From NCBI GenBank assembly GCA_046262415.1, contig JBHEMU010000026.1:1-25117 (forward strand): DNA of 25,117 nt. Reading direction: 5' to 3'. The stretch comes from JACDAS01 sp046262415. GTDB lineage: Bacteria; Actinomycetota; Thermoleophilia; Gaiellales; Gaiellaceae. Made by a program: the position numbers and the translations under genes. Positions 14,485 through 22,400 of this stretch are shown here, piece by piece (position 1 is the stretch's first letter; each line of letters opens with the position of its first letter). The notes under the pieces were generated by a model. It was not told the DNA's origin and made no database searches. It saw nothing but the letters and a program-made list of their open reading frames with translations.

Positions 14485-15864
14485 ATGGCCACGGATACCG
14501 GTGTCGAGGTCGTCATGCCGCAGATGGGCGTCTCCGTGTCGGAGGGGACGATCACCAAGTGGCTGAAGGGCGAGGGTGAGCAGGTCCAGGCCGACGAGCC
14601 GCTGCTCGAGATCTCGACCGACAAGGTGGACACGGAGGTGCCGAGCCCGGCGAGCGGGACGCTGACGCAGATCCTCGTGCCCGAAGGCGAGACGGTCACG
14701 GTCGGCACGAAGCTCGCCCAGATCGGCGGCACGGCCTCGGCGGCGACTGCGGGCGCGGCCGCAGAGCCGGCTGCCGAGGCGCCTCCCGAGCCGGCCACGC
14801 AGCAGGCGGCCGACGCGGCGATGGCGGCGGCGAGCGAAGGGGTCGGGGCGGTGGCGCCGAGCGAGCCCGAGCCGGTCGAGGCACCGGCGGGCGCGCCCGT
14901 GGACGGCAGCCGCGACGGGAAGACGTTCGTCTCGCCCGTGGTGGCGCGCATCGCCTCCGAGCACGGCGTCGATCCGGCCGCTGTCCCCGGCACGGGCCGC
15001 GGCGGGCGCGTCACGAAGAAGGACATCCTGGCCTACATCGAGTCGGGGCCCGCTCCCGCGCCGGCGGCGGCTCCGTCGGCGCCCGCGCCGGCCGCGCCCG
15101 CTGCCCCGGCTCCGTCACCGGCGGCCGCCATGCCGCGGCCCGAGGACGCGCCGGGGGAGAGCTTCGAGCCGATGACCGCGATGCGCAGGGGGATCGCCGA
15201 GCACATGCGCCGTTCGCTCGACACCTCCGCGCACGTGACGAGTGCGATCGAGGTGGACATGTCGAAGGTGGTCGCGATCAGGCAGAAGCTGAAGAAGGAG
15301 TACGAGGCGTCCCACGGCGTCAACCCGACGTACCTCTCATTCATCGCGAGGGCGACGGTGGAGACCCTGCGCGACTATCCCTGGATCAACGGCGAGATCC
15401 GCGGCGACCAGATCGTCACCCGCAGCCACGTGAACCTCGCGTTCGCGGTCGAGCTGCAGGACGGCAAGGGCCTGATCGTCCCGGTCGTCCGGAACGCGGA
15501 GACGCTGAACCTGCTCGGGATCGCCAAGGCGGTCACGGACGTCGCCCGGCGCGCCCGCGAGAAGCAGCTGCTCCCGGACGACGTGCAGGGCGGGACGTTC
15601 ACGATCACCAACCCCGGCGGCTACGGGACCTTCCACGGCACGCCCGTGATCAGCCAGCCGCAGGCTGCGATCCTGGGCACCTACGCCGTCGTCAAGCGCC
15701 CCTGGGTCGTCCAGGACGAGTTCGGTCAGGACGTGATCGCGATCCGGCCGATCATGAACCTGACGCTCACCTACGACCACCGCCTCGTCGACGGCGCACT
15801 GGCGGGCCGCTTCCTCCGGGATCTCCGCGACCGCCTCGAGAGCTGGGACGAGGCCGCGTACTAG
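14485..15864 (+). CDS. 2-oxoacid dehydrogenase E2 (dihydrolipoamide acyltransferase)
   Basis: The product is 459 residues with the full modular order. One lipoyl domain covers residues 1 to about 78, with the lipoylated Lys47 in STDKVDTE. An Ala/Pro/Glu-rich linker follows, then the E1/E3-binding domain at about 150-188 (SPVVARIASEHGVDPAAVPG, RVTKKDIL), a second Ala/Pro linker, and the catalytic domain from about 225 with H432 and D436 in YDHRLVDG. It transfers the acyl group from E1 to CoA and forms the complex core. The ATG follows AGGGGGAG. The 176-bp gap before it shows no gene. No E3 gene is in the window. LipB and LipA, which make the Lys47 cofactor, lie about 1.5 kb downstream on the same strand. 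Confidence 0.95.
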   Translation: MATDTGVEVVMPQMGVSVSEGTITKWLKGEGEQVQADEPLLEISTDKVDTEVPSPASGTLTQILVPEGETVTVGTKLAQIGGTASAATAGAAAEPAAEAPPEPATQQAADAAMAAASEGVGAVAPSEPEPVEAPAGAPVDGSRDGKTFVSPVVARIASEHGVDPAAVPGTGRGGRVTKKDILAYIESGPAPAPAAAPSAPAPAAPAAPAPSPAAAMPRPEDAPGESFEPMTAMRRGIAEHMRRSLDTSAHVTSAIEVDMSKVVAIRQKLKKEYEASHGVNPTYLSFIARATVETLRDYPWINGEIRGDQIVTRSHVNLAFAVELQDGKGLIVPVVRNAETLNLLGIAKAVTDVARRAREKQLLPDDVQGGTFTITNPGGYGTFHGTPVISQPQAAILGTYAVVKRPWVVQDEFGQDVIAIRPIMNLTLTYDHRLVDGALAGRFLRDLRDRLESWDEAAY

Positions 15865-15871
15865 GACCGTG

Positions 15872-16153
15872 GGTCTCTACCCGGATGCGCTGGTGCGGTC
15901 AGCCCAGACGGAGCACGGGTAAGCCCGCGCTCCTGAGGTCGGCGTCGCAAGCGACGCCTACGAGTGTGGTCTCTACCCGGATGCGCTCGTGCGGTCGGCT
16001 CAGACGGAGCACGGGCAAGCCCGCGCTCCTGAGGTCGGCGTCGCAAGCGACGCCTACGAGTGTGGTCTCTACCCGGATGCGCTCGTGCGGTCGGCTCAGA
16101 CGGAGCACGGGCAAGCCCGTGCTCCTGAGGTCGGCGTCGCAAGCGACGCCTAG
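15872..16153. repeat. Three tandem 96-bp units, each with two hairpins
   Basis: Units start at 15872, 15968 and 16064, so the period is 96. The third unit stops matching after about 90 bases. Units two and three are almost identical; unit one differs at several bases. Each carries a first hairpin (arms GAGCACGGGC and GCCCGYGCTC around AA) and a second, GGCGTCGCAAGCGACGCC. In units one and two the first stem has an A-C mismatch; in unit three a C-to-T change makes it perfect. There are no spacers, so this is not CRISPR. It fills the E2-GFA gap and may also act in transcription termination after E2. Confidence 0.93.
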
Positions 16154-16193
16154 GCATGCGGCGCGGCGCGGGCGGGTACGGGGGCGGGCGACG

Positions 16194-16607
16194 GTGACTC
16201 TGCTCGAGGGAAGCTGCCTCTGCGGCGGTGTCCGCTTCGAGGTCACGGAGGACTTCGTCAGCGTCTCGCAGTGCCACTGCACGAACTGCAAGAAGCTATC
16301 GGGCGGGGTGGGGACGTCCAACGGGCGCGTGCGGACCGAGGCGATTCGCGTGGTGTCGGGGGAGGGGCTGCTGCGGACGTACCAGCCGCCCGAGGGCACG
16401 GCGAAGACGTTCTGCTCGGAGTGCGGGTCGAATCTCTTCGGCGGCGGCTGGCCGCGATCGGAGCAGGCGAGCGTGCGGCTGAGCGCCATCGACACGCACT
16501 TCGACCGCAAGCCCGAGGCGCACACCTTCACGCGCTCGGTGGCGCCGTGGGAGATCCTGGCCGACGACGGCGTCGCGCGCTTCGACGTCCGCGCGCCGGC
16601 ACGCTGA
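16194..16607 (+). CDS. GFA/CENP-V-domain zinc protein
   Basis: The product is 137 residues of the GFA (glutathione-dependent formaldehyde-activating enzyme-like) family. Zinc ligands fall at C8/C10 (GSCLCGGVRFEV), C27/C29/C32 (QCHCTNCKKLSG) and C74/C77 (FCSECGSNLF), the full family set. Most such proteins have no proven reaction, and the original formaldehyde-glutathione activity is assigned to only a few, so I give no substrate. The GTG at 16194 is chosen because the domain begins at once (VTLLEGSCLCGG). The frame stays open upstream through the 96-bp repeats, but that part is repeat DNA. The gene lies between E2 and a RAYT transposase and may have come in with the mobile DNA. Confidence 0.85.
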   Translation: MTLLEGSCLCGGVRFEVTEDFVSVSQCHCTNCKKLSGGVGTSNGRVRTEAIRVVSGEGLLRTYQPPEGTAKTFCSECGSNLFGGGWPRSEQASVRLSAIDTHFDRKPEAHTFTRSVAPWEILADDGVARFDVRAPAR

Positions 16608-16646
16608 GCCTCGACCGGCCAGGAACGCCGCGTCCGCTCGGGACAC

Positions 16647-16671
16647 TGTCTCCGGGCCTGGCCCCCTGACA
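16647..16671 (+). repeat. Left hairpin of the RAYT element
   Basis: TGTC (16647-16650) pairs with GACA (16668-16671), and GGGCC (16654-16658) pairs with GGCCC (16660-16664) around one T, with short unpaired TCC and CCT bulges. The 14-base core CCGGGCCTGGCCCC (16652-16665) is identical in the right hairpin at 17350-17363. Confidence 0.75.
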
Positions 16672-16761
16672 TGTCTGTTCGAGACCGGTGGGTGTGCCGA
16701 TTCGGCGCCGATTCGTACCGGCCGGGCGTCGTGTGGCGTCCGGGCGCCTACCCTCGTACGC

Positions 16762-17328
16762 ATGCCCCGAGGGCCGCGCGTCCAGATCGCCGGCGGCTTC
16801 TTCCACGTCACCACGCGTGGCAACCGCCGCCAGCCCATCTATCACGACGAGATCGACCGGGAGCGGTTCCTCGGCCTACTCGAGCTGGTGGTGAAGCGGC
16901 TCGGCTGGCGCTGTCACGCATACTGCCTGATGGGCAACCACTACCACTGTCTCGTCGAGACGCCCGAGAAGAACCTCTCGACCGGGATGCATCTTCTGAA
17001 CGGCATCTACGCCCAGTGGTCGAACGGCCGCTACGACGTGGAAGGTCACCTCTTCGAGCGCCGGTTCTACTCCGTCGTGATCCAGTCGAGCTACCAGCTC
17101 CTCGCGACGGTGCGCTACCTCGCGCTCAACCCGGTCGAAGCCGGACTCTGCCGCACGCCCCAGGAGTGGCCGTGGTCGAGCTTCCGCCAAGCGATCGGCC
17201 TGCAGCCGCGGCGGCGGCTGCTGACGCTGAGCACGGTGCTCGAGCAGTTCGCGCCGAGCCGTCTCGCCGCGATGTCGGCGCTGCGCGATTTCGTGCTCGG
17301 TGAAACAGAGCTCGGGCTACGAGGCTGA
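16762..17328 (+). CDS. REP-associated tyrosine transposase (RAYT, TnpA-REP family)
   Basis: The product is 188 residues of the Y1/HUH superfamily. Visible blocks are FFHVTTRGNRRQPIYHD (residues 13-29), the metal-binding HUH motif in CLMGNHYHCLVETP (H60-Y61-H62), and the helix LNGIYAQWSN with the probable catalytic Tyr83. These are followed by GHLFERRFYSVVI, YLALNPVEAGLC and WPWSSFRQAIG, all typical of RAYTs. These enzymes cut single-stranded DNA at palindromic REP sequences and are usually domesticated single-copy genes. The ATG is seven bases after TACCCT (16749-16754), consistent with a leaderless promoter. It has no accessory TnpB. Its hairpin flanks and the nearby 96-bp palindromic repeats fit REP biology, though a link to the latter is unproven. 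Confidence 0.9.
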   Translation: MPRGPRVQIAGGFFHVTTRGNRRQPIYHDEIDRERFLGLLELVVKRLGWRCHAYCLMGNHYHCLVETPEKNLSTGMHLLNGIYAQWSNGRYDVEGHLFERRFYSVVIQSSYQLLATVRYLALNPVEAGLCRTPQEWPWSSFRQAIGLQPRRRLLTLSTVLEQFAPSRLAAMSALRDFVLGETELGLRG

Positions 17329-17345
17329 CCGGCCTTTCCGGCCAG

Positions 17346-17368
17346 GTCCCCGGGCCTGGCCCCTGGAC
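17346..17368 (+). repeat. Right hairpin of the RAYT element
   Basis: GTCC (17346-17349) pairs with GGAC (17365-17368), and GGGCC (17352-17356) pairs with GGCCC (17358-17362) around one T. The outer stem differs from the left hairpin on both sides yet still pairs, a compensatory change that supports a selected structure. Confidence 0.75.
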
Positions 17369-17398
17369 AAGGCCGTAAGAACGAGGTGCCACGCGGGG

Positions 17399-17404
17399 TA
17401 CGCT
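17399..17404 (+). promoter_or_regulatory. -10 box of leaderless promoter for lipB
   Basis: TACGCT is followed by six bases and then GTG 17411, with no ribosome site. It lies just beyond the right RAYT hairpin, so lipB-lipA has its own promoter despite the insertion upstream. Confidence 0.55.
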
Positions 17405-17410
17405 GCGGCG

Positions 17411-18124
17411 GTGAGTCGTGGCGCCTACCTGCTGAACCTCGGGCGGGTGCCCTACGGCGAGGCCTGGGAGCTCCAGCGCGCGCTCGCGGGCGCGGTGTCC
17501 CAGGGGGCGATCCCGGATACGGTCGTGATGCTCGAGCACCCGCCCGTCGTCACGATGGGACGGCGCGCGGACGAGCGGGAGCTCCACGTACCGCCGGACG
17601 CCGAGGTCGAGATCGTCGAGACCGACCGCGGCGGCAAATCGACCTATCACGGCCCGGGCCAGCTCGTCTGCTACCCGATCCTCGACCTGAACCGCCACGG
17701 GCGCGACGTCAGGCGGTACTGCCGCGACCTCGAGGAGGCGCTGATCCGTACGACCGCGGCGCTCGGCGTCGAGGCGACCCGGATCGAAGGCCTGACCGGC
17801 GTCTGGCTCGAGCGGCCGCCACGCAAGATCGCGTCGATCGGAGTCCGCATCGCGCGGTGGGTGACCACCCACGGGTACGCGCTCAACGTCGATCTCGACC
17901 CCGCCCCGTTCACCGACTGGATCACCGCCTGCGGTCTCGAGGACGCCGCGTTCACGACGATCGCGCGCGAGCTCGGCCGCCCCGTCGCCATCGACGAGGT
18001 GCGCCCCGCGGCCGCAGCCGCCCTGGAGCAGGTCTTTGCACTAGCCTTCGAGGAGCTCCCGGCCGACGACGGCGCCGGCCTGTGGGGGCAACCCATCCAT
18101 GCATCCCTCGCTGCCCGTAGCTGA
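17411..18124 (+). CDS. lipB: Lipoyl(octanoyl) transferase LipB
   Basis: The product is 237 residues. It moves octanoate from acyl carrier protein to the lipoyl-domain lysine of E2-type proteins. The active-site block RGGKSTYHGPGQ spans residues 73-84 (Ser where many members have Val or Thr), the catalytic Lys139 lies in RKIASIGV, and the acyl-cysteine Cys174 in ITACGLEDA. The GTG at 17411 is chosen from the TACGCT box and the family start (AYLLNLGRVPYGEAW); the open frame further upstream runs into the RAYT gene. Its 3' end overlaps lipA by 26 bases, so the two are made together. The E2 at 14485-15864 is the obvious local substrate. Confidence 0.93.
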   Translation: MSRGAYLLNLGRVPYGEAWELQRALAGAVSQGAIPDTVVMLEHPPVVTMGRRADERELHVPPDAEVEIVETDRGGKSTYHGPGQLVCYPILDLNRHGRDVRRYCRDLEEALIRTTAALGVEATRIEGLTGVWLERPPRKIASIGVRIARWVTTHGYALNVDLDPAPFTDWITACGLEDAAFTTIARELGRPVAIDEVRPAAAAALEQVFALAFEELPADDGAGLWGQPIHASLAARS

Positions 18125-19019
18125 GCGACCCCGGCGCCCCGAGTGGATGAAGGTGCGCGCGCCGAGCGCGGACTCCCGGTATTTCGACGTCCGCAAGCTG
18201 ATCCACGGCCAGGGTTTGCACACGATCTGCGAGGAGGCGCGCTGCCCCAACATCGCCGAGTGCTGGGGACGGGGCACCGCCACCTTCCAGATTCTCGGCG
18301 ACACCTGCACGCGGGCGTGCCGCTACTGCTACGTCAACTCCGGCAAGCCCGAGCACCCGCCGGACCCGCTCGAGCCGATCCGGCTCGCGCACGCGGCGGC
18401 CCGGATGGGGCTCCGGCACGTGGTCGTCACCTCGGTCGACCGCGACGACCTTCCCGACCGCGGCGCGGCCCACTTCGCGGCCACCGTGCGCGCCCTCAAG
18501 GCGAAGGTGCCGGAGGCCTCGGTCGAGCTCCTGACCCCCGACTTCCTCGACGTCGAGGAGGCGGCCCTTCGCACGGTGCTCGCCGCACGCCCCGAGGTCT
18601 TCAACCACAACATCGAGACCGTTCGCCGCCTGCACCGGCGGATGCGAGGCGCCCGGGCGAGCTACGACAAGGCGCTCTGGCTGCTACGCCGCGCGAAGGA
18701 GCTCGCGCAGTACCCGCTGCTGACGAAGTCCGGGGTGATCGTCGGCCTCGGCGAGACGAACGACGAGGTCGTCGACACGATGCGGGACCTCCGGGCGCAG
18801 GGGGTGGACGTCGTCACGATCGGCCAGTACCTCCAGCCCTCGGCGAAGCACGCCCCGATCGACCGCTGGGTCCACCCGGACGAGTTTCGCTGGCTCCGCG
18901 AGCAGGGAGAGGCACTCGGCTTCGGCTCGGTCTTCTCCGGGCCGCTCGTGCGCTCGAGCTACCGCGCGGACGAGCAGCGGCACGCCGCCGCGACCGGACG
19001 CGGCGCCGTTGCCTACTGA
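18099..19019 (+). CDS. lipA: Lipoyl synthase LipA
   Basis: The product is 306 residues. LipA is a radical-SAM enzyme that inserts two sulfurs into the octanoyl group placed by LipB. Both iron-sulfur sites are complete: the auxiliary cluster C44-x4-C49-x5-C55 (CEEARCPNIAEC) and the SAM cluster C70-x3-C74-x2-C77 (CTRACRYC). The C-terminal RSSY motif, whose serine ligates the auxiliary cluster, is present (VRSSYRADEQ). The ATG lies inside the lipB end and the N-terminus PEWMKVRAP fits the family. The stop at 19017-19019 is three bases from the stop of the convergent small secreted protein, with no hairpin between them. Confidence 0.97.
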   Translation: MHPSLPVAERPRRPEWMKVRAPSADSRYFDVRKLIHGQGLHTICEEARCPNIAECWGRGTATFQILGDTCTRACRYCYVNSGKPEHPPDPLEPIRLAHAAARMGLRHVVVTSVDRDDLPDRGAAHFAATVRALKAKVPEASVELLTPDFLDVEEAALRTVLAARPEVFNHNIETVRRLHRRMRGARASYDKALWLLRRAKELAQYPLLTKSGVIVGLGETNDEVVDTMRDLRAQGVDVVTIGQYLQPSAKHAPIDRWVHPDEFRWLREQGEALGFGSVFSGPLVRSSYRADEQRHAAATGRGAVAY

Positions 19020-19022
19020 GCC

Positions 19023-19367
19023 CTACGGGCGAGCGCAGCGCGGCACGATCTTGGGCGAGAGCGCCCGCTTCCCGGACTCGCTCGTGGCGGTGACGGCGAG
19101 CAGGCCGCAGCCGGCCGTGACGCCTCTCAACACCAGGGTGAAACCGCCGCGGACCCCGGTCCGGGCGGTGCGCGAATGCCGCAGTGTCCTCGAGGCCTCG
19201 GACCGTGTGAGGACGACGACCGTCACCCGCTCGTAGGGGCTGAAGTTGACGCCGCGTACCGTCAGCGGCTCGCTCTCGACGATCGCCAGCGCAGGCCTTC
19301 CGGCGAGCGCGCTCCCGCCGGCAACCAGCGAAGAGCCTGCAATCAGGCAGATAAGAAGCTTCCTCAC
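19023..19367 (-). CDS. Small secreted protein, paralogue of 8491-8838
   Basis: The product is 114 residues. A Sec signal covers residues 1-23 (MRKLLICLIAGSSLVAGGSA). The mature part repeats the block order of the protein at 8491-8838: PLTVRGVNFSPYERVTVVVL, then GGFTLVLRGVTAGC, then a C-terminal PRC, with the two cysteines in equivalent places. Family and function are not recognised; the shape suggests a single Ig-like beta-sandwich. The GTG start is supported by a full promoter ending six bases upstream. It lies downstream of the giant Asp-box gene on the same strand, separated from it by a terminator and its own promoter. Confidence 0.78.
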   Translation of the reverse strand: MRKLLICLIAGSSLVAGGSALAGRPALAIVESEPLTVRGVNFSPYERVTVVVLTRSEASRTLRHSRTARTGVRGGFTLVLRGVTAGCGLLAVTATSESGKRALSPKIVPRCARP

Positions 19368-19373
19368 GGAATC

Positions 19374-19402
19374 AGTATTGCGGCATTCCCCTCCATCCGC
19401 AA
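19374..19402 (-). promoter_or_regulatory. Promoter of the small secreted protein (leaderless)
   Basis: On the minus strand TTGCGG (19402-19397), 17 bases, AATACT (19379-19374) and six bases lead directly to GTG 19367. The -10 box and spacing match those before the paralogue at 8491 (CATACT, six bases). Confidence 0.6.
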
Positions 19403-19403
19403 C

Positions 19404-19431
19404 AAAGGGGCCGCCCGAAGGCGGCCCCTTT
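19404..19431 (-). terminator. Intrinsic terminator of the giant Asp-box gene
   Basis: AAAGGGGCCGCC (19404-19415) and GGCGGCCCCTTT (19420-19431) form a perfect twelve-pair stem with a CGAA loop. On the minus strand the stem ends in TTT and is followed by GTTG. It sits 23 bases after the Asp-box gene and directly before the next gene's -35 box. Confidence 0.8.
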
Positions 19432-19454
19432 GGCCTGTTGGTGGCGGCGCTCCC

Positions 19455-22400
19455 CTACTCGGGGTTGAGCACGCGCCAGATGCCCTGGCCGTGCGTCGCC
19501 GCGTAGAGCACCGACTGCCGGCCGCAGACGCGGCAGGCGTCACGCTGACTCGGAGCGAGGGACAGATGCGCGACGGCGAGCTTCGGCATCCCGATCGTCG
19601 TGCCCCAGCTGTACGCTCCGCCGCCGGCCGGGTTGCCCTGCAGCACGCCCCAGTCCGTCGCGGCGTAGAGCACCCCGCTGCGGTCGTTCATGACGATGTC
19701 GTTGACGGGCAGGTCGCCCTGCCCCCGCGGGGTCGGGTTCGTGTTCGTCCCGCCCGCCTCGATGTTGAGGTTCGTGAACGTCGCGTTCGTGGGTGCCCCG
19801 TTGGGACCGTTCGCCAGCGTGATCCGGAAGACGTGTCCCGGAGTGCCAGGCGTGACGGCGTTGTAGCCGGAGTACACGACGTAGGCCACGTTCGGGTTGT
19901 TCGGGTCGGCGTAGATGCCGTTCGGATGCCGGCCCGGCGAGCAGTTGACCGCCCCCGCCGGCGGCGGGGCTGCAGGACTTCCCTGCGGCGGGCACGACCC
20001 GGGCGGGCCGCCCGCCTGGGGCAGGTTGTCGACCCGGTGCCAGACCACGCCGGCCGGGTTCACGGCGTGCGCGTTCCGCGTCACGAACACGCGGCCCGCC
20101 GACGTCGTCGCCCACAGCGTGTTCTGGTCGGCCCCACGCCGGGCGATCGCCGAGATCGCGACGCCGAGCCGGTCGTTGCCGTACGCCGTCCCGGTCAGGT
20201 CGCCGGGGGTGTCGAATCCGCCCGGACCGCCCATCGCCTGGAAGTCACCGCACTCGGGCGGGGTCAGGTAGAAGTCGGGGCAGTTCGCCTCGTACCAGTC
20301 GATGTCCGGGTTGGTCTGCTGCGGAACCGAGTTCTGCGGCCGCCCGGCACCGAACGCCCAGCTCCGCCAGACGTGCTGGAAGCCGGTGAAGATCGGGTGC
20401 GTGCGCGAGCCGTTGAACATCGGCGGGTTCGGGTCGGCGATCTGCGGCCAGTAGAACGCGGCGAACTCGCCGGCGTTGAGCATCGGCCAGAAGATGTCGA
20501 CCCACTTCTCGGGATCGCCGTTGCGGAAGTTCGCCGGCGTGATCCCGCTGGTGAACCCGCCGAACGCCCAGGGCTCACCTTTGTACGACGGCGACTGGTC
20601 GGGATAGGCGTCGAAGCCCGGCGTGGCACCGTCCCCGTAGATCGTCTTCGGCCAGATGTCCTGGTCGCAGTTCGGCGTGTGCCACATGCTGTTGTCCTGC
20701 GTGCCGCCCATGATGTGACAGGGCTTCGAGGGGTTCACCGCCATGCCGATGAACTGGAGCGTCCTCGCGTAGGTCTGGTTGATCGTCCCGAGCTCGCGCG
20801 GGATCCGCGAGAGCAGCCGCCGGCACTGCGCCAGCCGGTTCCCCTCGAGGGGCGGGATGCCCTGCGACGGGACGCCGCGGAACTCGCAGGCCCGCTTGAA
20901 GTCGATGAAGGCACCGTTCGTGCGGGCGATGCCGCCGTCGGACGCCTCGAAGAACTGGAACTGGTTGTTCGGGTTCACGAGGATCTCGTGCTGATCCGGG
21001 TGGATCGCGTGGTGGGCCACGATGCACGGCGTCTCGGCGAGCTTGTACGCGCAATGGCTGCCGCCGACGTTCTGCCCGTCCATCGTCATGTCGGTGAACG
21101 TCCTGTGCTGGGCGAGCCCCAGTGAGGCGGACGCGTCCGGGTCGCCGGCCGTGGTCGACCACAGCACGCCGCGGCCGTTGGAGATGCCGCTCCCGCAGCC
21201 GACGCCCTTCGTGTAGCAGGGGAGCTCGCCGTACAGGTACGACCCGAGCACGTACACCTGATCGGGGTGGCGTCCGATCGGGTCGAGCGGGTTGAGCGGG
21301 TTCTTCGGCGTGTAGACGTCCATGTCGTACCAGCACTGCCCGGTGCAGAAGTTGTGCGTCGCCCAGTAGGGGCTCGCCGTGTTTGGAGTGGTCAGGATCT
21401 GCCACCCGTTGTAGAGAGCCGGATACGGGTTCCCGTTGCCGGGGGGACCCGCTGCGGGCGGAGGCGGCTCGGTCGCCAGCAGTGCCGCGGAGGTCTGGTT
21501 GGCGTTGTCGGTGCGCCAGAGGCTCGCCGGCGACTCGCCGTCGGCCGGGGCGACCTGGTTGCGGCCCGTGACGAGGTAGATCCGCGTCTTGTTGCCGTTG
21601 TTCGGGGCGACCGTCAGGTCGAACTGCGTCCGGTCGAGCTCGGACGAGCCGTACGGCATCCGCGAGGCGAAGACCTGCTCGAAGTCGTACTGCGCGGTGG
21701 CGTCGTCGCCCGCGACCTCGCCGCCGCAGGAGGTCCCGCCCTGACCGGCCGCGACCTGCGGGCAGCGCCGCCAGAGGCCGACGTGCATGGCCGAGGCGTA
21801 CACCGTCCGCTTGTCGACCGGGTCGAGACCGACGTCCGTGACGCCGCGACGGGCCCGGTACGGGGTCGTCTCGTCCGGATCCGGGATCCAGACCGGGGTG
21901 AACGTCGCCCCGCCGTCGAAGGACTCGTACAGGCCGGGCGTGTTCGCGCCGGGATCCCCGCCGCGGGCCTGGCCGCCGAGACCGATGATGTGCGAGATCG
22001 AGCGCGCCGCGGTCGTCGAGCCGACGAGGAGGTGGTTCGGGTTGCCGGGCTCGACGACGATCTCGCCGATGCCGCGACCGAGGAACGCGTCCTGGCCCGG
22101 GGTCACGCAGGACCACGTGGCGTTGCTGACGCACGAGCTCGCCAGCTTCTGCCAGTTGTTGCCCCCGTCGACGGACTTGTAGATGCCGACCCCCGCCTGG
22201 CACCCGGAGGAGCACATGTTCGGCTCGCCCGTGCCGGCGTACAGCGTCTCGCCGTCGTGCGTGTTCGTGTCGTTCGGATCGAGCACGAGCTCGCCGATCG
22301 AGTTCTGGGCGAACGAGGATCCGCTGACGTCCTTCCAGACGGGCTCAGCCTCGAGGGCCTGATCCGTGCGCCAGACCCCGCCGCCCGCCGGCCCGGCCCA

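Larger units (their letters stand above)
16647..17368 (+). mobile_element. RAYT-type Y1 transposase locus bounded by matching hairpins
   Basis: A single HUH/Y1 transposase gene (16762-17328) lies between two imperfect hairpins of the same design and orientation. GACCGGCC also occurs on both sides (16613-16620 and 17327-17334, the latter overlapping the stop codon). Imperfect palindromes beside the gene are the known hallmark of REP-associated tyrosine transposases. The exact ends of the mobile unit are not determined. Confidence 0.7.

Noticed and set aside
15872..16153. CRISPR array
   Set aside because: The 96-bp units are contiguous with no unique spacers and no cas genes nearby.
15885..16193. 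N-terminal extension of the GFA gene through the 96-bp repeats
   Set aside because: The frame is open only because the period is a multiple of three; the GFA domain begins at 16194 and the extension is palindromic repeat DNA.
19176..21125. 649-codon plus-strand open frame opposite the giant Asp-box gene
   Set aside because: Low-complexity Arg/Val/Asp composition, and it runs across a terminator and promoter; the opposite strand has signal peptide and Asp-boxes.
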